DNA of 64,000 bases from assembly GCA_022747635.1 (NCBI GenBank), contig JAKTNV010000001.1, positions 35,913,351-35,977,350 on the forward strand. Reading direction: 5' to 3'. The DNA comes from Hetaerina americana. Taxonomy: Eukaryota > Arthropoda > Insecta > Odonata > Calopterygidae. The stretch's first letter is position 1; each line of letters starts with the position of its first letter. Shown here in pieces: positions 1 through 12,100 of this stretch. The notes under the pieces were generated by a model. The model had not been told where the DNA came from, made no database searches, and saw only the letters and a list, made by a program, of their open reading frames with translations. A program made the position numbers and the translations under genes.

Positions 1-540
1 CCCGACTACCCTCCGACTCCCCCTCACCGCTCTCTCTCCACTCATTTCCTATTTGCACTCTTCCCTATCTCCCCTCTCTTCCCCCTTCCCACCTAAATCC
101 ACCCCCTCGACCTCCGCTTCTCCCACGCTGCCCCCGCCGCCGCTTTCAATCAATCAAGTGCCGCAGCGGGCCGGTGGAGAAAGGGAGAAGGAGAAAAAGA
201 GAGAGAGACGGAGGGAATGAGCGAGAGCTCTGACCTCATACCCAGAAGACATCTCCGGGATCTCGTTTCCTTTGCAGTTTCACTCAGCTTCGGTGAATCG
301 CCATGTTTTTTTCTCTTCCCCACCCGGATTCGCGCTTTTTCCCTCGATTCGCGCACCGCATTTATTTTTTTTCTCCTTCCCGCCACGCGAGGTGCACCAG
401 CAGCTGCCGTCATCTGTGCCGCCTGGGCCCCTCGGGAGTACAAGTACCCATCTCGCTGGCGTGACCGTCACGGAGCGTGCTTGTTTGCATTCGTGACCGC
501 AATGGGCTCTCCACAACCAACGCAGTTATCATCGTAGGAA
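1..540. other. GC-rich, pyrimidine-rich island at the window edge
   Basis: The + strand opens with long C/T runs and becomes purine-rich near 175-215. Overlapping short frames exist on both strands but are compositionally biased and show no domain. There is no splice-site arrangement I would trust. It may be the flank of a regulatory or promoter-proximal region, but nothing in the sequence proves that. Confidence 0.4.
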
Positions 541-2819
541 TCTCCACCGGGGATTTTCGCGAATTCACCATGCTAAGTCAGAAGATATAGTTAGTTAATT
601 TAAGTTATTTGTAGTTTCTTCTACACTATGAAGTCCTTGCGGATAATTTAAACTGCACGTAAACGCTTCAAGCCTTTTTATCTTAAAAAAAGACGTGTTG
701 CTCGTTGATACTTTTGATTAAAATTTTGGGCATGATACCCCTACACGTTTTTAAAATATACGAGGATGGATGTCAGTAATAATTTAACTTTAGGGTTAGC
801 ATTTCCACCCCCAGAAAATACGCTTTTCCAATACTTACAGGAAATGGACTGGGTTAGAGAGTTGAACTTGGAAAAGTAGGAACGGCCTTTCATACCGCAC
901 CGATTAAAACAAGGACTTACATGGAAGTCATAATTCTGCAAATGCAAGTGTTTATATATTCAAGAAAGAAATCAAACGTTTGAGTAATGCTCCCGTGTGT
1001 ACGTTATAAGCTCCATTCAAAGGGCGGGCGCACAACGCGAGTACACATTATTGTTGTGATTACGCAATAGGCAGTACCAATTCAGGCAAATCCCGTCTTT
1101 GAAGTACTTGGGGGTTGAGCGTATCGCCATCGACAACCGAAAGAAGAGGCACTCCGAGCTAATTAAACTGGCCCCAATACCAACTCCCCATATCCTCGAA
1201 TCTACTTCCACTCGTCCCCTCTCTCATTTCTCTACGACCTCGAGGAGGGCTCCCTGCCCCACACTTAATATTTCTGTCCAATCCCTTGGGAGTTTTCTTT
1301 TGGGCCCTTCACCACTCGCTGCACTAGAGGACTATTTCTCCACCGTTTTCTTTTTTTTTTCAGAAAAAATTTTTTCATTTATTATACTATAAGCTTCCCT
1401 CTCCCCTCTCCTCCATCTCTATCCTCTTTTTTTCTTCGTTATGCTTCGCTGCGGAGTCCTGCGGTGTTCCCCACCCCTGCCATTTTTCCCAAGTTGGCAT
1501 TATTTCTCCCATACGCTCACCCGACCGACATATTCCTCTTCCGGATTTTCTCATTCGCTCCGCAAATTTATTCCATTCGCTCCTCTAATCTCCACCACAT
1601 CCCAGGGAACGCGAAAAAAGTACCTGCATGCTCCCCGGACCACTTGCTCTCTCGCGTCTCTAGACCTATTATGTTCTTGAAGAAAAATTATCTTTAAGGA
1701 TATTGTATAGAGTTTTCATATTTTGTGTTCACATTGCCGCCTTCAACGTTGAAAATGTAGGGCTTCTTCAGTTTACGATTTTATTATACGTGTGTTACAC
1801 GTTTTTCTGGTTTTAACTAGAATGGAGAATTACTTCGCTAATACAGATACTGTAAAAACAACTGTGTGCACCACTTGATGTGGCCAATGTGTTTTGAAAA
1901 CAGAAAAAAATAAAAAAACATAAAAATAAAATTTAGTGGTAACATTTTTTACATACCTCCTAGGTAAACAAGTAATGGAACCAAAACGTAGAAGACGATG
2001 GAGACTGCTGATCAAAATAAGATTAGCAGTGACTCCACCAAATTGGGGGATTTTTTCCGAATTTTTTCCCACAAAACAGATTATATTCAAAACAAATGTT
2101 GGGAAATATTTTGGTAGTATATTTTTTACTTTTCAAACCCAAATACCTATTCACTACAATCGCCTTTAAATAGATGTTCCCGAAGCATAACGTAGGAATT
2201 TAAATATTAGGAACATGAATGAGGATTCAGCGGACATTTTTGTGGGAAAATTGAAATTCAAAGAGCAATTTACAATACCAATCGGAAAGAAATAATAGAT
2301 CGCATATATTTATGACAGGGGACATGTCAGCAGGTGTGTCCTTATCTCAGCGAAAAGTGAAAATTCAACCTGCTTGTCTTTAAATAAGCATTTATCGCAA
2401 CTCAAAACATTATAATTAAAATAAATTTTTTAAAACTTCTCACAACTGTAGTTGCACATTGTTTGTGGTTTCAAACGGTCTAGAATTATCCTCGCAATAT
2501 TTTCAGAGGACTTTGTAAATTAAATTGTATCTTTGAGCTGGAAAGTAAACATGTTAGTAATTTAATATATGAAATTGGGTAAATAACATGTGAAAGACTA
2601 ATGCTGTCATTAATTCTCTAACTTTCATTATAAAATTGATTTCATTTGATAAAATGAATTATTTCTGTTTTGCCATAGCTTTTGCTCTCCTAATTGTAAC
2701 GATTAGCGTAAAATCTTGGTACTAGCAAGTTTATTTAGGGGTTACATTTAGTAATTAAGATTTCTAAAAACATGATGACCACGATTTGTTAATCATTTGC
2801 ATGTTTCCATTACTTTTCG
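541..2819. other. AT-rich DNA, no feature recognised
   Basis: Mostly AT-rich unique sequence, with a short pyrimidine-rich patch at about 1190-1680. The small open frames there are serine/phenylalanine-rich translations of pyrimidine tracts. I see no gene or repeat that I can support. Confidence 0.5.
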
Positions 2820-3475
2820 GAATCCGCCGTGGAAGCAGAGACCGTCAACGGTCGCCGTTGATTTGCCGCCAGCCAGCCAGCCATTACCATCCTACCTGCG
2901 GTTTGCTACCTCAAAAGCCTCCTCATTTAAATAGCACGCCAAACATGAAAATGGCGAGGCAATTACCGATACCCTTTAACTGAGGCCCACGTAATTTTAT
3001 GCGACGACCACCTGCTCTTGGGCGTGAGGGAAAACGAATTTTCGGTCCAACGTGAGAACGGGGGGTTCCTGCCACTTGGCTACTTTCGTATCGCAACCGT
3101 TAAATTCGGGCAATTTGGTGATACCCCTTGCAGATTTTCCCGCCCGCCTAACCACGCGCCATGAGGTTCCATCGCATACCGTCATTTCTTCTTGCTTTCC
3201 CCACTCTGCCCCTGAAGTTAGAGCTCCCAAGCTGCAGTTTCCCTTCCGATATGCTCGCCTCGCGACCGGGAGTAACGATTGACGCTCCGAAACATTCCGG
3301 TCCAGTCCAGTGGCGTCACTTCATTTTGCGAGGGCATTCCCCTTCTCTTTCATCTCTTTCGCGATTTTCCTCTTTCGTGCCTCCCACTCCACCCAAATTC
3401 TACTCCCGATTTCCCTCCGGATTTCCTTTGACCGCACCGGCTTTGATCCGGCGCCGCACCGCATCCTCTTTTCAG
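2820..3475. other. GC-rich island
   Basis: This stretch has clearly more GC and CpG than the DNA on either side. It holds overlapping short open frames with no recognisable domain and leads into the candidate exon at 3476. No promoter motif was identified. Confidence 0.35.
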
Positions 3476-3544
3476 GGAAGGCCCATCGTGGCGCACGAAA
3501 ATACCAAGCGGCCCGGTGCTTATTCCGTCGAGGACGCTGTTCAG
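3476..3544 (+). CDS. candidate internal exon, 23 codons (weak)
   Basis: A 69-nt segment is preceded by a pyrimidine tract ending TCCTCTTTTCAG and followed by CAG|GTGGGG, which resemble a splice acceptor and donor. It is in phase (69 = 3 x 23) with a longer open frame running from about 3161. It reads GRPIVAHENTKRPG and then AYSVEDAVQ, a more balanced composition than the low-complexity frames nearby. I do not recognise the peptide. The donor is only moderately good and no neighbouring exon was found, so this may be chance in a GC-rich island. Confidence 0.2.
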
Positions 3545-3699
3545 GTGGGGATGATCACTGCCATCGGAAATGGATTGGAAAACGATGGAAAATATTTTTC
3601 TGCCTAATGAGAATCATTTTAAGTGAAAATAATTACGTTAATGTGTTATCCATTCAAAATAATGTAGGTGAATTCTATGGTTTTCGGCTCAAATTGATG

Positions 3700-3895
3700 G
3701 GACTTCATGATGAAAAGTGAATATTAATAAATTTGTAAGATCCCCTGATTTTTATTTTAAGAAATGACCGGTTTCGTCTTTCATTCAGATTTCACCTGAT
3801 GATGTCGACTATTTGACGAAACCGGTCGTTTTTAAAATAAATATTAGAGGAACTTACAAAGTTATTATTATTTACTTTTCAAGAATGAGGGTCTC
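3700..3895. repeat. fold-back MITE-like element, copy 1 (ACCGGTTTCG core)
   Basis: Two long inverted arms flank a loop of about 36 nt. The innermost 13 bp are perfect (GACCGGTTTCGTC at 3766-3778 against GACGAAACCGGTC at 3815-3827). Outward, the complementarity continues through TTTATTTTAA, TTTGTAAG and TGAAAAGT with scattered mismatches, giving arms of about 80 bp. The loop holds a smaller hairpin (TCATTCAG against CTGATGA). No coding capacity is present. The layout fits a non-autonomous fold-back or MITE element. The core is shared with the element at 40105-40248, so this is a dispersed family. Terminal duplications could not be assigned. Confidence 0.75.
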
Positions 3896-4119
3896 TATGA
3901 CATGATCTTAAGCCATAGGCCTAAAAAAACCTCCAAGGAAAATACGCCTTCGCGAAGTGAAAACTAAGCACAGCTTATGGTATTACCTAAGGCATGGAAA
4001 AGATTTCATTTTATTTGCAATTTAGGACTGCTTAGATTGGCACCTAGAAGTTAAAAGATTTTAAGTTGAAAAATCTTTTTACAGAATTCCACTGAGTGAT
4101 TGAGGAACATTTTTTGTAG

Positions 4120-4560
4120 TGTCTGACATAGATTTAGCTTTTAAGGCGAAGCAGGAGTTGATTAGGGAAACCTTAGGTAAATATGTAAATAAAATGCTCG
4201 TTAAAAATTAAATACGGAGAGCAGTTTTCCAGGGATTGTAAACTCGCTCATTGAAGCAAGAGGATTAGCTAGTATTGGATTTCCATAAAATGTGGGTTGG
4301 AAAAACTAGAAAAATAGAATGGACAGGAAGGAAAAAGGGATGATAATGTAAAAAAAGAAATGAAACGATTAATGGGAGAAAGTAAAAGAAGGCAGGAAAA
4401 GTGGAGGCAGAAGATACCTAGGGGAAATGGAATTCTATAGACGGTAATAGGGGGACGGAATTTGGGACCACGATGTAGAGGGAGGTAATGATAGGCATTT
4501 TGAATGGAATCAAGTGGATTAGAAAGAATGCAGACCTAATTAATGAGCTATTGTAATATG
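4120..4560 (+). pseudogene. RTE-like LINE, decayed C-terminal end of the reverse transcriptase ORF
   Basis: Joining frames across several stops and frameshifts gives the order expected after the RT domain of RTE-type LINEs. First is a stretch like AFKAKQELI, then a WTGRKRDDNV block, then RRQEKW followed by RGNGIL-TVIGGR. In family members these correspond to the conserved 'W(T/M)D+...NEEVL', 'RR..KW.GH.LRG.G(L/M)L..V.EGR' tail. No intact frame remains. The fragment is 5'-truncated, with no RT catalytic motif. It is related to the pieces at 8690-9140 and 47990-48890. Assignment is by motif order only. Confidence 0.6.
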
Positions 4561-4569
4561 TTACTTTGT

Positions 4570-6720
4570 AACAAGGAGTTGAAGAATACATGCTGTTATC
4601 CTAGTCATGGCCTAGAACAGTAGAGTCTAGTAGTCACAACATGTATCCATTGAATATCTACCCTAACCCGATAGTATAACCTACCTTATTTCTCAACATA
4701 CTATTATGAGTCTTTCATTTATCATATAATTGGATCATTCGTAAGCGTATGAACGAATAATAATTGAAAAATAAATAAATTGATAAGAGTATATATAACA
4801 TTTTCAATGATAGTTGTAGTTACTTGCATTTCTCAAATATATTACGGCAACATCCTCCGCTACATATGTTGGTATCTTAGAAGATAAAGATCGTTCTGAC
4901 ACTAGATGTCGGGTTATGAACAGTCACATGATGAAAATTTACCATTTAAAAAAGATGATCAAGTAAATACTGAGTGAGTGAACAAAAAGCCTCAGAAAGA
5001 AATAAACGATAACAATACGCCAGCCTCTATTATTTTTAGAGGGTAGCATCTGACGAGGGCTATAAATTTCAACTCTAAAAAGCATGAATATTTTTTATGC
5101 GCATTGTTTAATATTACTGTCCAGAGTTATCCAAAACTTCCTAACACCAGCGGGAAAAATGACAGCTATTTGTTCTGAGATCCACCACAGACAATTAATT
5201 CATATTTAAAAGGATATCAAAGGCCTGAACTAGAAACTAAGATATTTACATGAGGATAACATTGAAGTCTTTGCAGTCGTGTAGGACCTTGAAAAGAGGT
5301 TATGAAAGCATTTTACTCCAATTATAAGGTTAATAATACTGGCTTAGAGCTCCTAATTTTACTCTTTATGGTTTTTGATAAGATTTCACTAGAAAAACCC
5401 AAGAGATTATCTTAAGTTTTCTCATTTTTATCCAGTTATTTTATATATTTTTTATTTTCAGCAACGAACAACAGGGCGAGACTTCTCTCACTCATATCAC
5501 AAGAAAACGCACTGGAATATTAATATTGATTTTTTCTAATTCTTGATTAAATTATCTAGCACTTGACATCTGCCATTAATCATAAACATATTAATTTCCT
5601 CTTATTACAAGAATACGCCCATCAATCATTCCAATATCCTCTCCTCCAACACTCTTCTCTCGACTTGAAATGACTCGAAACACGTGTTGGATTTTTTTTC
5701 TTACCGCTTGGTATCACTTAAAGTGTGCCCTTCGGGAAATAAAATGGAGATTCCCTTTAGCAGAAAATTATACTGACAGTAAAACTGTATCTCGTATGGT
5801 GAATCCCCGCCTGGGGAATCTACTTTTGGAAAAAGTTCCAATGCGTAAGCCAGAAAAATAATTTAATTCATCAATGTAGCAATTTTTATTTTAATAATAC
5901 TTTTAACTGAACCATATTTACGCTTTACTGAGTACTCCTAGTGACTCTATAGTTCCTTCGGGCCAAATCAGAAATGCAGACTCCTAATTGAAACAATATA
6001 CCTATGTACTCCTGTCGGAATTTATTCTCCAGCCATGACCGCTTCTACTCCACTGACATTAAATCCTCAAAAAAAAAGATTAAGCCCTAAAACACGAGAG
6101 GTTTAGTTATAAAATTCGGAATTCCGTAGCACACTTTGGCACTAGGGTGCAAACCTTAAAGATCTACGGACCGGAGTGTTTAAATCCTGTTTGAAAGCTT
6201 ATCGCTCCTTCCGTTCAGTACGAAGCGTATCCTGACGAAGGAGAAAGGAAATGGAGAAGCTGTACCTTAAAGGGGAAGGAATTGACTCTCCTTACACATT
6301 TTAATAGAAACGTTTTCTGAAAAATTCATGTGATTCATGTGATTCATTGCAAGACGCTTTCACCAGACCCACCTTGAAAAAAGTTTGGTGAATGAAAACT
6401 ACTTGCTCATTCCACCTCTGAATTGTGTCCAGTAATATTTTATGCTGAGAGAGAGAGATATGAAAGAAAAAATTAAAATCAGGGTCATCATTGACTCGTG
6501 GAACGGAGTCTTTTATTTTTGCGCCTCTCAAACTTTCAGCCTCTAAAATATTTAGACACTCCTTCAACCAGAAAGAGTTAAGGTATTTTACACGACTTAT
6601 AGCAGCCGAGGCAAACTTAATATACTTTTATCATTAATATGAACTCCACATAATGGTGGAACTTTAATTAGTATTAAGTAGTGGCTAACTAACACGTGAA
6701 TGGTGACTTTTCGGGTATTC
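4570..6720. other. AT-rich DNA, no gene recognised
   Basis: Unique AT-rich sequence. A short tandem of the 9-mer ATTCATGTG lies near 6326-6346. The frames at 5670-5861 and 6301-6567 show no recognisable domain. Nothing else can be supported. Confidence 0.45.
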
Positions 6721-6729
6721 ATTAAGACA

Positions 6730-7260
6730 TCCATTACGCGGTGGATGGGGGCCATCGTGGCAAAATCCGGCCGGACGCTCGGGCGGCCGCCTGGCGACGG
6801 GGATCCGATCCTCCCGGCGATGGAGGGTGGGGACGAAGAGGAGGGGGGCACGTGTAAGGAAGGATGGAAGGAGGGAGTAGTATCCAGATGCAGAAATGCG
6901 AGTGGGAACGACAGAGTAATGGAAGACGGTGGGTGGAAGAGATACCGAGATGGAGATTTGAGGAAAGATTAGAGGGAGTCGGGCTGGATCTGTGATCCAA
7001 ACGATCTTCTACCCATTTCCTCTCTCATCCTCTCCCCTAATCGCCCTCCCAGCCGCGACTTCCGTGCAATCTTAAAGTCTCCCCCTCCTCTCTCCCTCCC
7101 TTTCCCGGCCACCTATATCCCCGTCCGCCGCCTTTGTATTTGTATTCCGACGGGTGCATCCCGATGTTTAAGAGTGGGCGTGACGCCGGACTAGCCGACG
7201 CCGACCCGGGTGAGCGGGGTGGGGAGCGAGAGGGGAGAAGTGATAGAGATATCCAGTGTG
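6730..7260. other. GC-rich island with strand-asymmetric purine and pyrimidine blocks
   Basis: Contains GC-rich words such as CGGCCGGACGC and CGGGCGGCCGCC, then a purine-rich block (about 6820-6980), then a pyrimidine-rich block (about 7010-7130). The frames over it are proline/serine- or glycine-rich and differ on every strand. That argues for composition rather than coding. Confidence 0.35.
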
Positions 7261-7349
7261 GGCGGGATGAGTGAGGAAATTGCGCGATTCGAAAAAGAGC
7301 CGAAAGATCGAAAAAACCTCAACAGATTTTACGAAGTTTTTATCACTAC

Positions 7350-7425
7350 GGAGGACGTGTGGTAGAGCGCTTGGCTACTGAGTATAAGTGGCTGCTTCGA
7401 CTTCAGGCGACGCCTCTAAGCACCC
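7350..7425 (+). repeat. probable tRNA-derived SINE head
   Basis: The segment TGGTAGAGCGCTTGG (7360-7374) fits the RNA polymerase III A box of a tRNA. About 20 nt later GCTTCGACTTC (7394-7404) is a degenerate B box, followed by AGGCGACGCC. The spacing is compatible with tRNA-derived promoters. The 3' body and tail are not recognisable, and the B box differs from consensus at several bases, so this is a tentative, decayed copy. Confidence 0.4.
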
Positions 7426-7755
7426 TCAGTTTTAATGGAGGAGTGCAATTTTTTGCTTACCAGATCTTCCTGGGAAACCAAAGACGGCAGAGAGAAAGGA
7501 AATGCCCTCCTACCCTTATATCCGTGTTTCGCATGCCGTTGGACTTCATATTACGTCAGATATACCATCATAGTTAAAAGCAAACCTCGGGATAATTACT
7601 GTATTTCATCACTTTTGTACAAGCTGTTCCTTCGCATTCGGCGACTTCTTCGCGTAATTGTTTTCTACAAAACATTGGAGAGAGATTTACGCTCAGATCT
7701 CATTGGTAATTACCTTCCTTGTATTTCAAACAACTACATGTTACACAAATTATTT

Positions 7756-7794
7756 AAGTGAGAAGAGCATATTACCATCATGCTCTTCTCACTT
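7756..7794. repeat. perfect 15-bp stem-loop
   Basis: AAGTGAGAAGAGCAT (7756-7770) and its exact reverse complement ATGCTCTTCTCACTT (7780-7794) flank a 9-nt loop. The region is not GC-rich, so a 15-bp perfect hairpin is unlikely by chance at this exact spacing. The function is unknown. It is shorter than a typical miRNA precursor, and no flanking gene is recognised. Confidence 0.8.
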
Positions 7795-7979
7795 GATCCA
7801 CGCGATGACTTTTTCAAACTCCTTATCCTGAAAGCATTAGCATGCCACATAGAAGTTTCACTGATCGTGGAAAAAAGGGATTAGGTAATGTTCTAATTCA
7901 CGTTCACATTTAGTTGAACCATAAACATCAACTTTTCTCATGCCATTGGCAGTTCACATGTAGATTCCACAAAAAGACG

Positions 7980-8400
7980 TGGAAGTGAGTGAGGGGAGGT
8001 TTCTTGAAATGGATGCGAAATCTCGTGCGGGGTGACCCGGTAGTAGAGGGAGTGGGAGAAGGGGTATGGGGAGGAAATGGGTGCCGGCGGAGGAGGAAAC
8101 TCTCGGTCCTACTCCAGGGTCTAGATGGACGGCTGCGTCCGAGAGAGACAAACACAGGCAGGTTGGGATCGAGAGGAAATGCATTCGGATTCAGAGCCAA
8201 TTAGCAGCGGATGTGGAATAGAAATGGAGGCACTCACGGGTGGGGCGGGAGTAGAGGGTGCCAAGTGGCCGAGGTATCCCCGGCCGCTCCCTCTCTTCCC
8301 TCCACTCGGGGGGGGGGGGGCGAGAGGAGAGGCGGGCCTACGCAAAGGGTGTCCCACCCGACGGACGAGAGATCGATGGGAGTGACGACAATTTCCACCC
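7980..8400. other. GC-rich island with a 13-base poly-G run
   Basis: Purine-rich on + to about 8270, then C-rich, with 13 consecutive G at 8308-8320 framed by CTC and CGAG. All overlapping frames are arginine/glycine- or proline-rich and unrecognised. The poly-G run is a likely sequencing or replication slippage site. Confidence 0.4.
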
Positions 8401-8689
8401 TATATACTCACAGAGTAATCTGTTCAAATACTCATATGCGGGCGTCATTTAAGAGTACAATGTTTTAGCCAGACATGTGATTAGTTAACAAAATCAACAG
8501 TACTCGGAATTCGTTGGAGAAGATATTTTTTCCCTCAACACAATGAATTTTCCGACGCTCCAATTATTTTTGGTATTCTACCGTTTAACGTAGATTTTGA
8601 ATGGAAACAGATTGAACGAAGATGAATGTCTTTGCCTCTTCTTACAAAACAGAACCTGATACACGACACTGTAATAAACCATTCTAAAA

Positions 8690-9140
8690 TTTCGAATAAG
8701 TTCTCCCTTCATTTCGTCCAAAATGGCTACACTTTTCTCAATTATAGGCTGCTTGTCAAAAGTTATCCCCTGTACCACATTCCTCAACATCCTATCGCCA
8801 AATGTACTACTCTGCATAAACTTTTCCTAACCCCTTTGGATTTCTGCGAACAATCCCCTCTACTCCATTACAATGCCTAGCACCTCCTCGTTTCCTTTCT
8901 ATTCATTCCTTATTGTCCACCCTTCTCCACATCCACTTTTCAAAAGTCTTCAATGTACGCCTATCGTCTTGCTTCAACGACTTTGTTCCCACGCCATACA
9001 AAACCATGCCCATTTCAGGTATGGAACGAGTCATTTTTAACATCCTTATGTAAGTTCCCTACCCTCCTCCTTGCGAAAGCTTCTTCGTATAATGCATTCT
9101 TATGTCCCGACTACCTGGATCAATTTGGTCCTAAATAACT
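8690..9140 (-). pseudogene. RTE-like LINE, decayed C-terminal end (antisense)
   Basis: Reading the - strand gives, across frame changes, MGMVLYGVGTKSLKQDDRR, then a TFEKWMWRRVDN block, and later FGDRMLRNVVQG and DEMKGELI. These match in order the RTE-type LINE tail: 'W..(V/L)LYG.ETW.L...D.R.LEAFEMW.WRR', then 'G..MLR.VVEGR...', then 'LDE.K'. It contains stops and frameshifts and lacks the RT catalytic motif, so it is an inactive 5'-truncated copy. The pyrimidine-rich appearance of the + strand here is the antisense of this purine-rich ORF. Confidence 0.65.
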
Positions 9141-9149
9141 GAACTGCAT

Positions 9150-12100
9150 TAAGTTCTACAAGGCAACGTGGGTGCAGATAGTAAAATTCATGACTGCGGT
9201 TTTACAGATCTACATTGATTCTCCTTCAGTCAAAATAAAATGTGAAGGAGTTTATTAGTGCATTCTCTAGCCCAAATAATTTATTATTCACATTTAATGA
9301 CTCTAACAACATATTTCTCACTTAGAAAAAGATGAGTTTCAATAGTCTAGTGCTATTTTTGGAAATGCGACACACCTCTACTAATTTTAATGGGCATTAT
9401 ACTTGCACTTTGAAACATTAATGACGTTTTCAAGAATTTATTCTGGAAAATATAAAACATTGCCAACTGAAACGAAGGAATTACAAGCAATTTAAACCAG
9501 GGCATATACAAGTAAAAATATTAAAAACCCTGAAAATTATGCTCATCTTGAAATTGTTAAAATGATAGATTTTTCACGTTAAAAATAACTAACTCGATTA
9601 AAATAATGTGCTGACATAATATTTTCGCGGAATTGGCATCAGGCTTTTCCGCTCATTTATACGAAAACACAAGGCCATTGCCACAATTTACGAAATAAAA
9701 TACTATAATACATGAAAATAGCTTTTGGGGATTAAGGGAAGAACTTTTTCATCGTAATTATACATTTAAAAAAACAGAAAAATAATGCCTGAAGACACAC
9801 GAACGGTATTTTAAGCGCACTCCCTGATCGAAGTTTATCGGCGAATAACTGAACTACGAAGCTAATGAAGTAGGCACATACATGTATACAGGAACGGCAA
9901 CTATCTGTCAAAGAAGTTCATACCCAGTTCTCCGACAAACTTTGCTGTGGGCGTCGTAATCAGTCTCCGGGAAGCAAACATTTGCACTCACCTGCAGTTA
10001 ATCAAATCAAAATCCTCTCGAGTCTCGGCAAAGAGTATTTCCATCATTCCAAAACTATTTTTAAAGAGCTTGATTTCAAAGAGACGCCGATGTGATGCGA
10101 GGAGCTTTGACTGCAAATTATATTTTATCATTGATCCATGATGGAGGAAAATAAAGAAACAAACTGAGTTCGGAAGAACTAACCTTTAATTTCGGAAGAC
10201 TTAATGAGATGGTAATCAAAAGAGTACATGATCTGTTGGTTAGTGATAGGTTATAATGAAGAGAAAATATCCAACGTCATTCCGTCATTTTAGCCATATC
10301 ATAATGTTAATATTGGTTACGTAAAGAAATTTTGCACATTTAACCAAAGAATAATTGATACTCTCAGCATGTGGAGCGTGATTTAGATATTAGAGATGAC
10401 ACATAAGTTACAAATTATTGTGTCACTAGAATTACACTAGAATTAAGGTGACATAAAATTACATCAAAATTATTTATCTGAGGTACGAAAGAATATGGTG
10501 CAAAAGGTGCGTTAGTATTATTTTTCCGATGTTTTAGGTAAAACCAGCGAGTTCATAAATAATTAGAGGGTAGTACAGAGAAAACAAAATTCGCTAAACG
10601 ACCAGAGACATGTTGAATTCTTTTATGCAATGGGAATCTAATAAGGACAATAATCATAAAGAAACAACTCTCAAGGCAAACAATGCACACATTAACCCAC
10701 TTCCACCGATTTACGAATGAAGTCGAAAAACATCAATGGATAATCACCAGGTAAATACATACGAGTACACAAAATAAATGCTCTCGCATAAATGTTTTCA
10801 ACTATGCCTGGTTTTTTTTTAATTATTAAAATTTATACAATAGCTCTGAATAAATGACAATAGATTAAAACATGTTTCCCGTAGACGGAAGGAGCCGTGG
10901 ATGACGAGCGTCTACTTAATCAACTGCTATCATGTTTTCACTATTACTGCATTCTCCAGCATAAATTCACCGCCTAGTGTCATTCCAGAGCTCCGCTTTT
11001 GAGGATGACGATTAAATTCGCCTGAGAGGAAACCCTCCGACTCACTTTACTCGTTCCATCTCCCACCCAGTTTTTACTGAAATCAGTACTCTCAGTCGCG
11101 CTAGTGAGAGAGAGCTCACCCATTTTGGACGTTGGGGGTGATTCATTACGACGCTGAACTACATGGACGCAGATACGGGAAATTCAACCTTCGATCGCAT
11201 ATACGAGAGGAAGAGAGCCACACCACCGCCCGATGCTGATTGCAATAACATAAACTACGCGATTTGTGTGCTGTTTCTGACTTAAGGCAATACGAAACGC
11301 ACCTGAACCTAGACGTGAGCCCGGGTTTTAGGGGCAAGCAAACAGAGTGTAAATCCCGCTACAGGTTTCAGGGGTGCTCCGGGAGGGACGAAAAAGAAAT
11401 AAAAATATGCGCATCCGTTCGGTTTACCTAGAGAATGGGCGAGGGCTGTGAAACTCACGTGCCATAGTGGTAAGTTGTTTCACTGTTTAAGTGCATTAGA
11501 TCGTCCTAATGGCGCCCCCACGGCTGAAAAGAAAGAGAATGGGGTAGGCAGCGTTTCGAATTCGAAAGGATGGTTTATTAACCTTATTTACTTGTAAATA
11601 GAACCACATACAGCATAGCTTGCCAATTTAAATTGGAGCATGTGACAGCATTAGAATAAGTACCTATACACACAACAAATCAAAAGATATTAATTATAAA
11701 CAACAGGATTAGCAATAAGTGGTCACTATATTATCTAATTATGGAGAGAGCGGAAAGAGCTAGGTCAGTATGTGTATTGGAGGAAAGCAAAAAAGGATCA
11801 TAGGTTCTGAGACTGAGAGAAAGGAGACTGAGTTCACTAAAGAAGATGAGGCGGAAGAAAAGAGAGCGTTTAATTAGACATTATCTGGGAGTGGGCGCAA
11901 AGAGTAATTAGTATGTGTGGGTAGGTCGTGGAGGTACTCTGAAGTTGATGAGGGTAGGCAGTTCGGGGCGGCCAGTGAGAGAGTAGATAGTGCTGGAAAT
12001 GAACTTTAACACTGATTTAACCTCTGGTTGGGAAGGTTAGAGGTGGAAAGTGAAGACAGAAGTACGCATTTGGACGCATAATGGAGATCATGGACCCGGT

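Noticed and set aside
3797..3822. Hammerhead-ribozyme-like core (CTGATGA ... GAAA followed by a stem) inside the fold-back element at 3.7 kb
   Set aside because: A stem III of ACCGGTC with GACCGGT can be drawn, but no stem I exists between the cleavage position and CTGATGA. The GAAA is already paired in the perfect 13-bp hairpin, and the second copy at 40.1 kb lacks the core on either strand. Chance is the better explanation.
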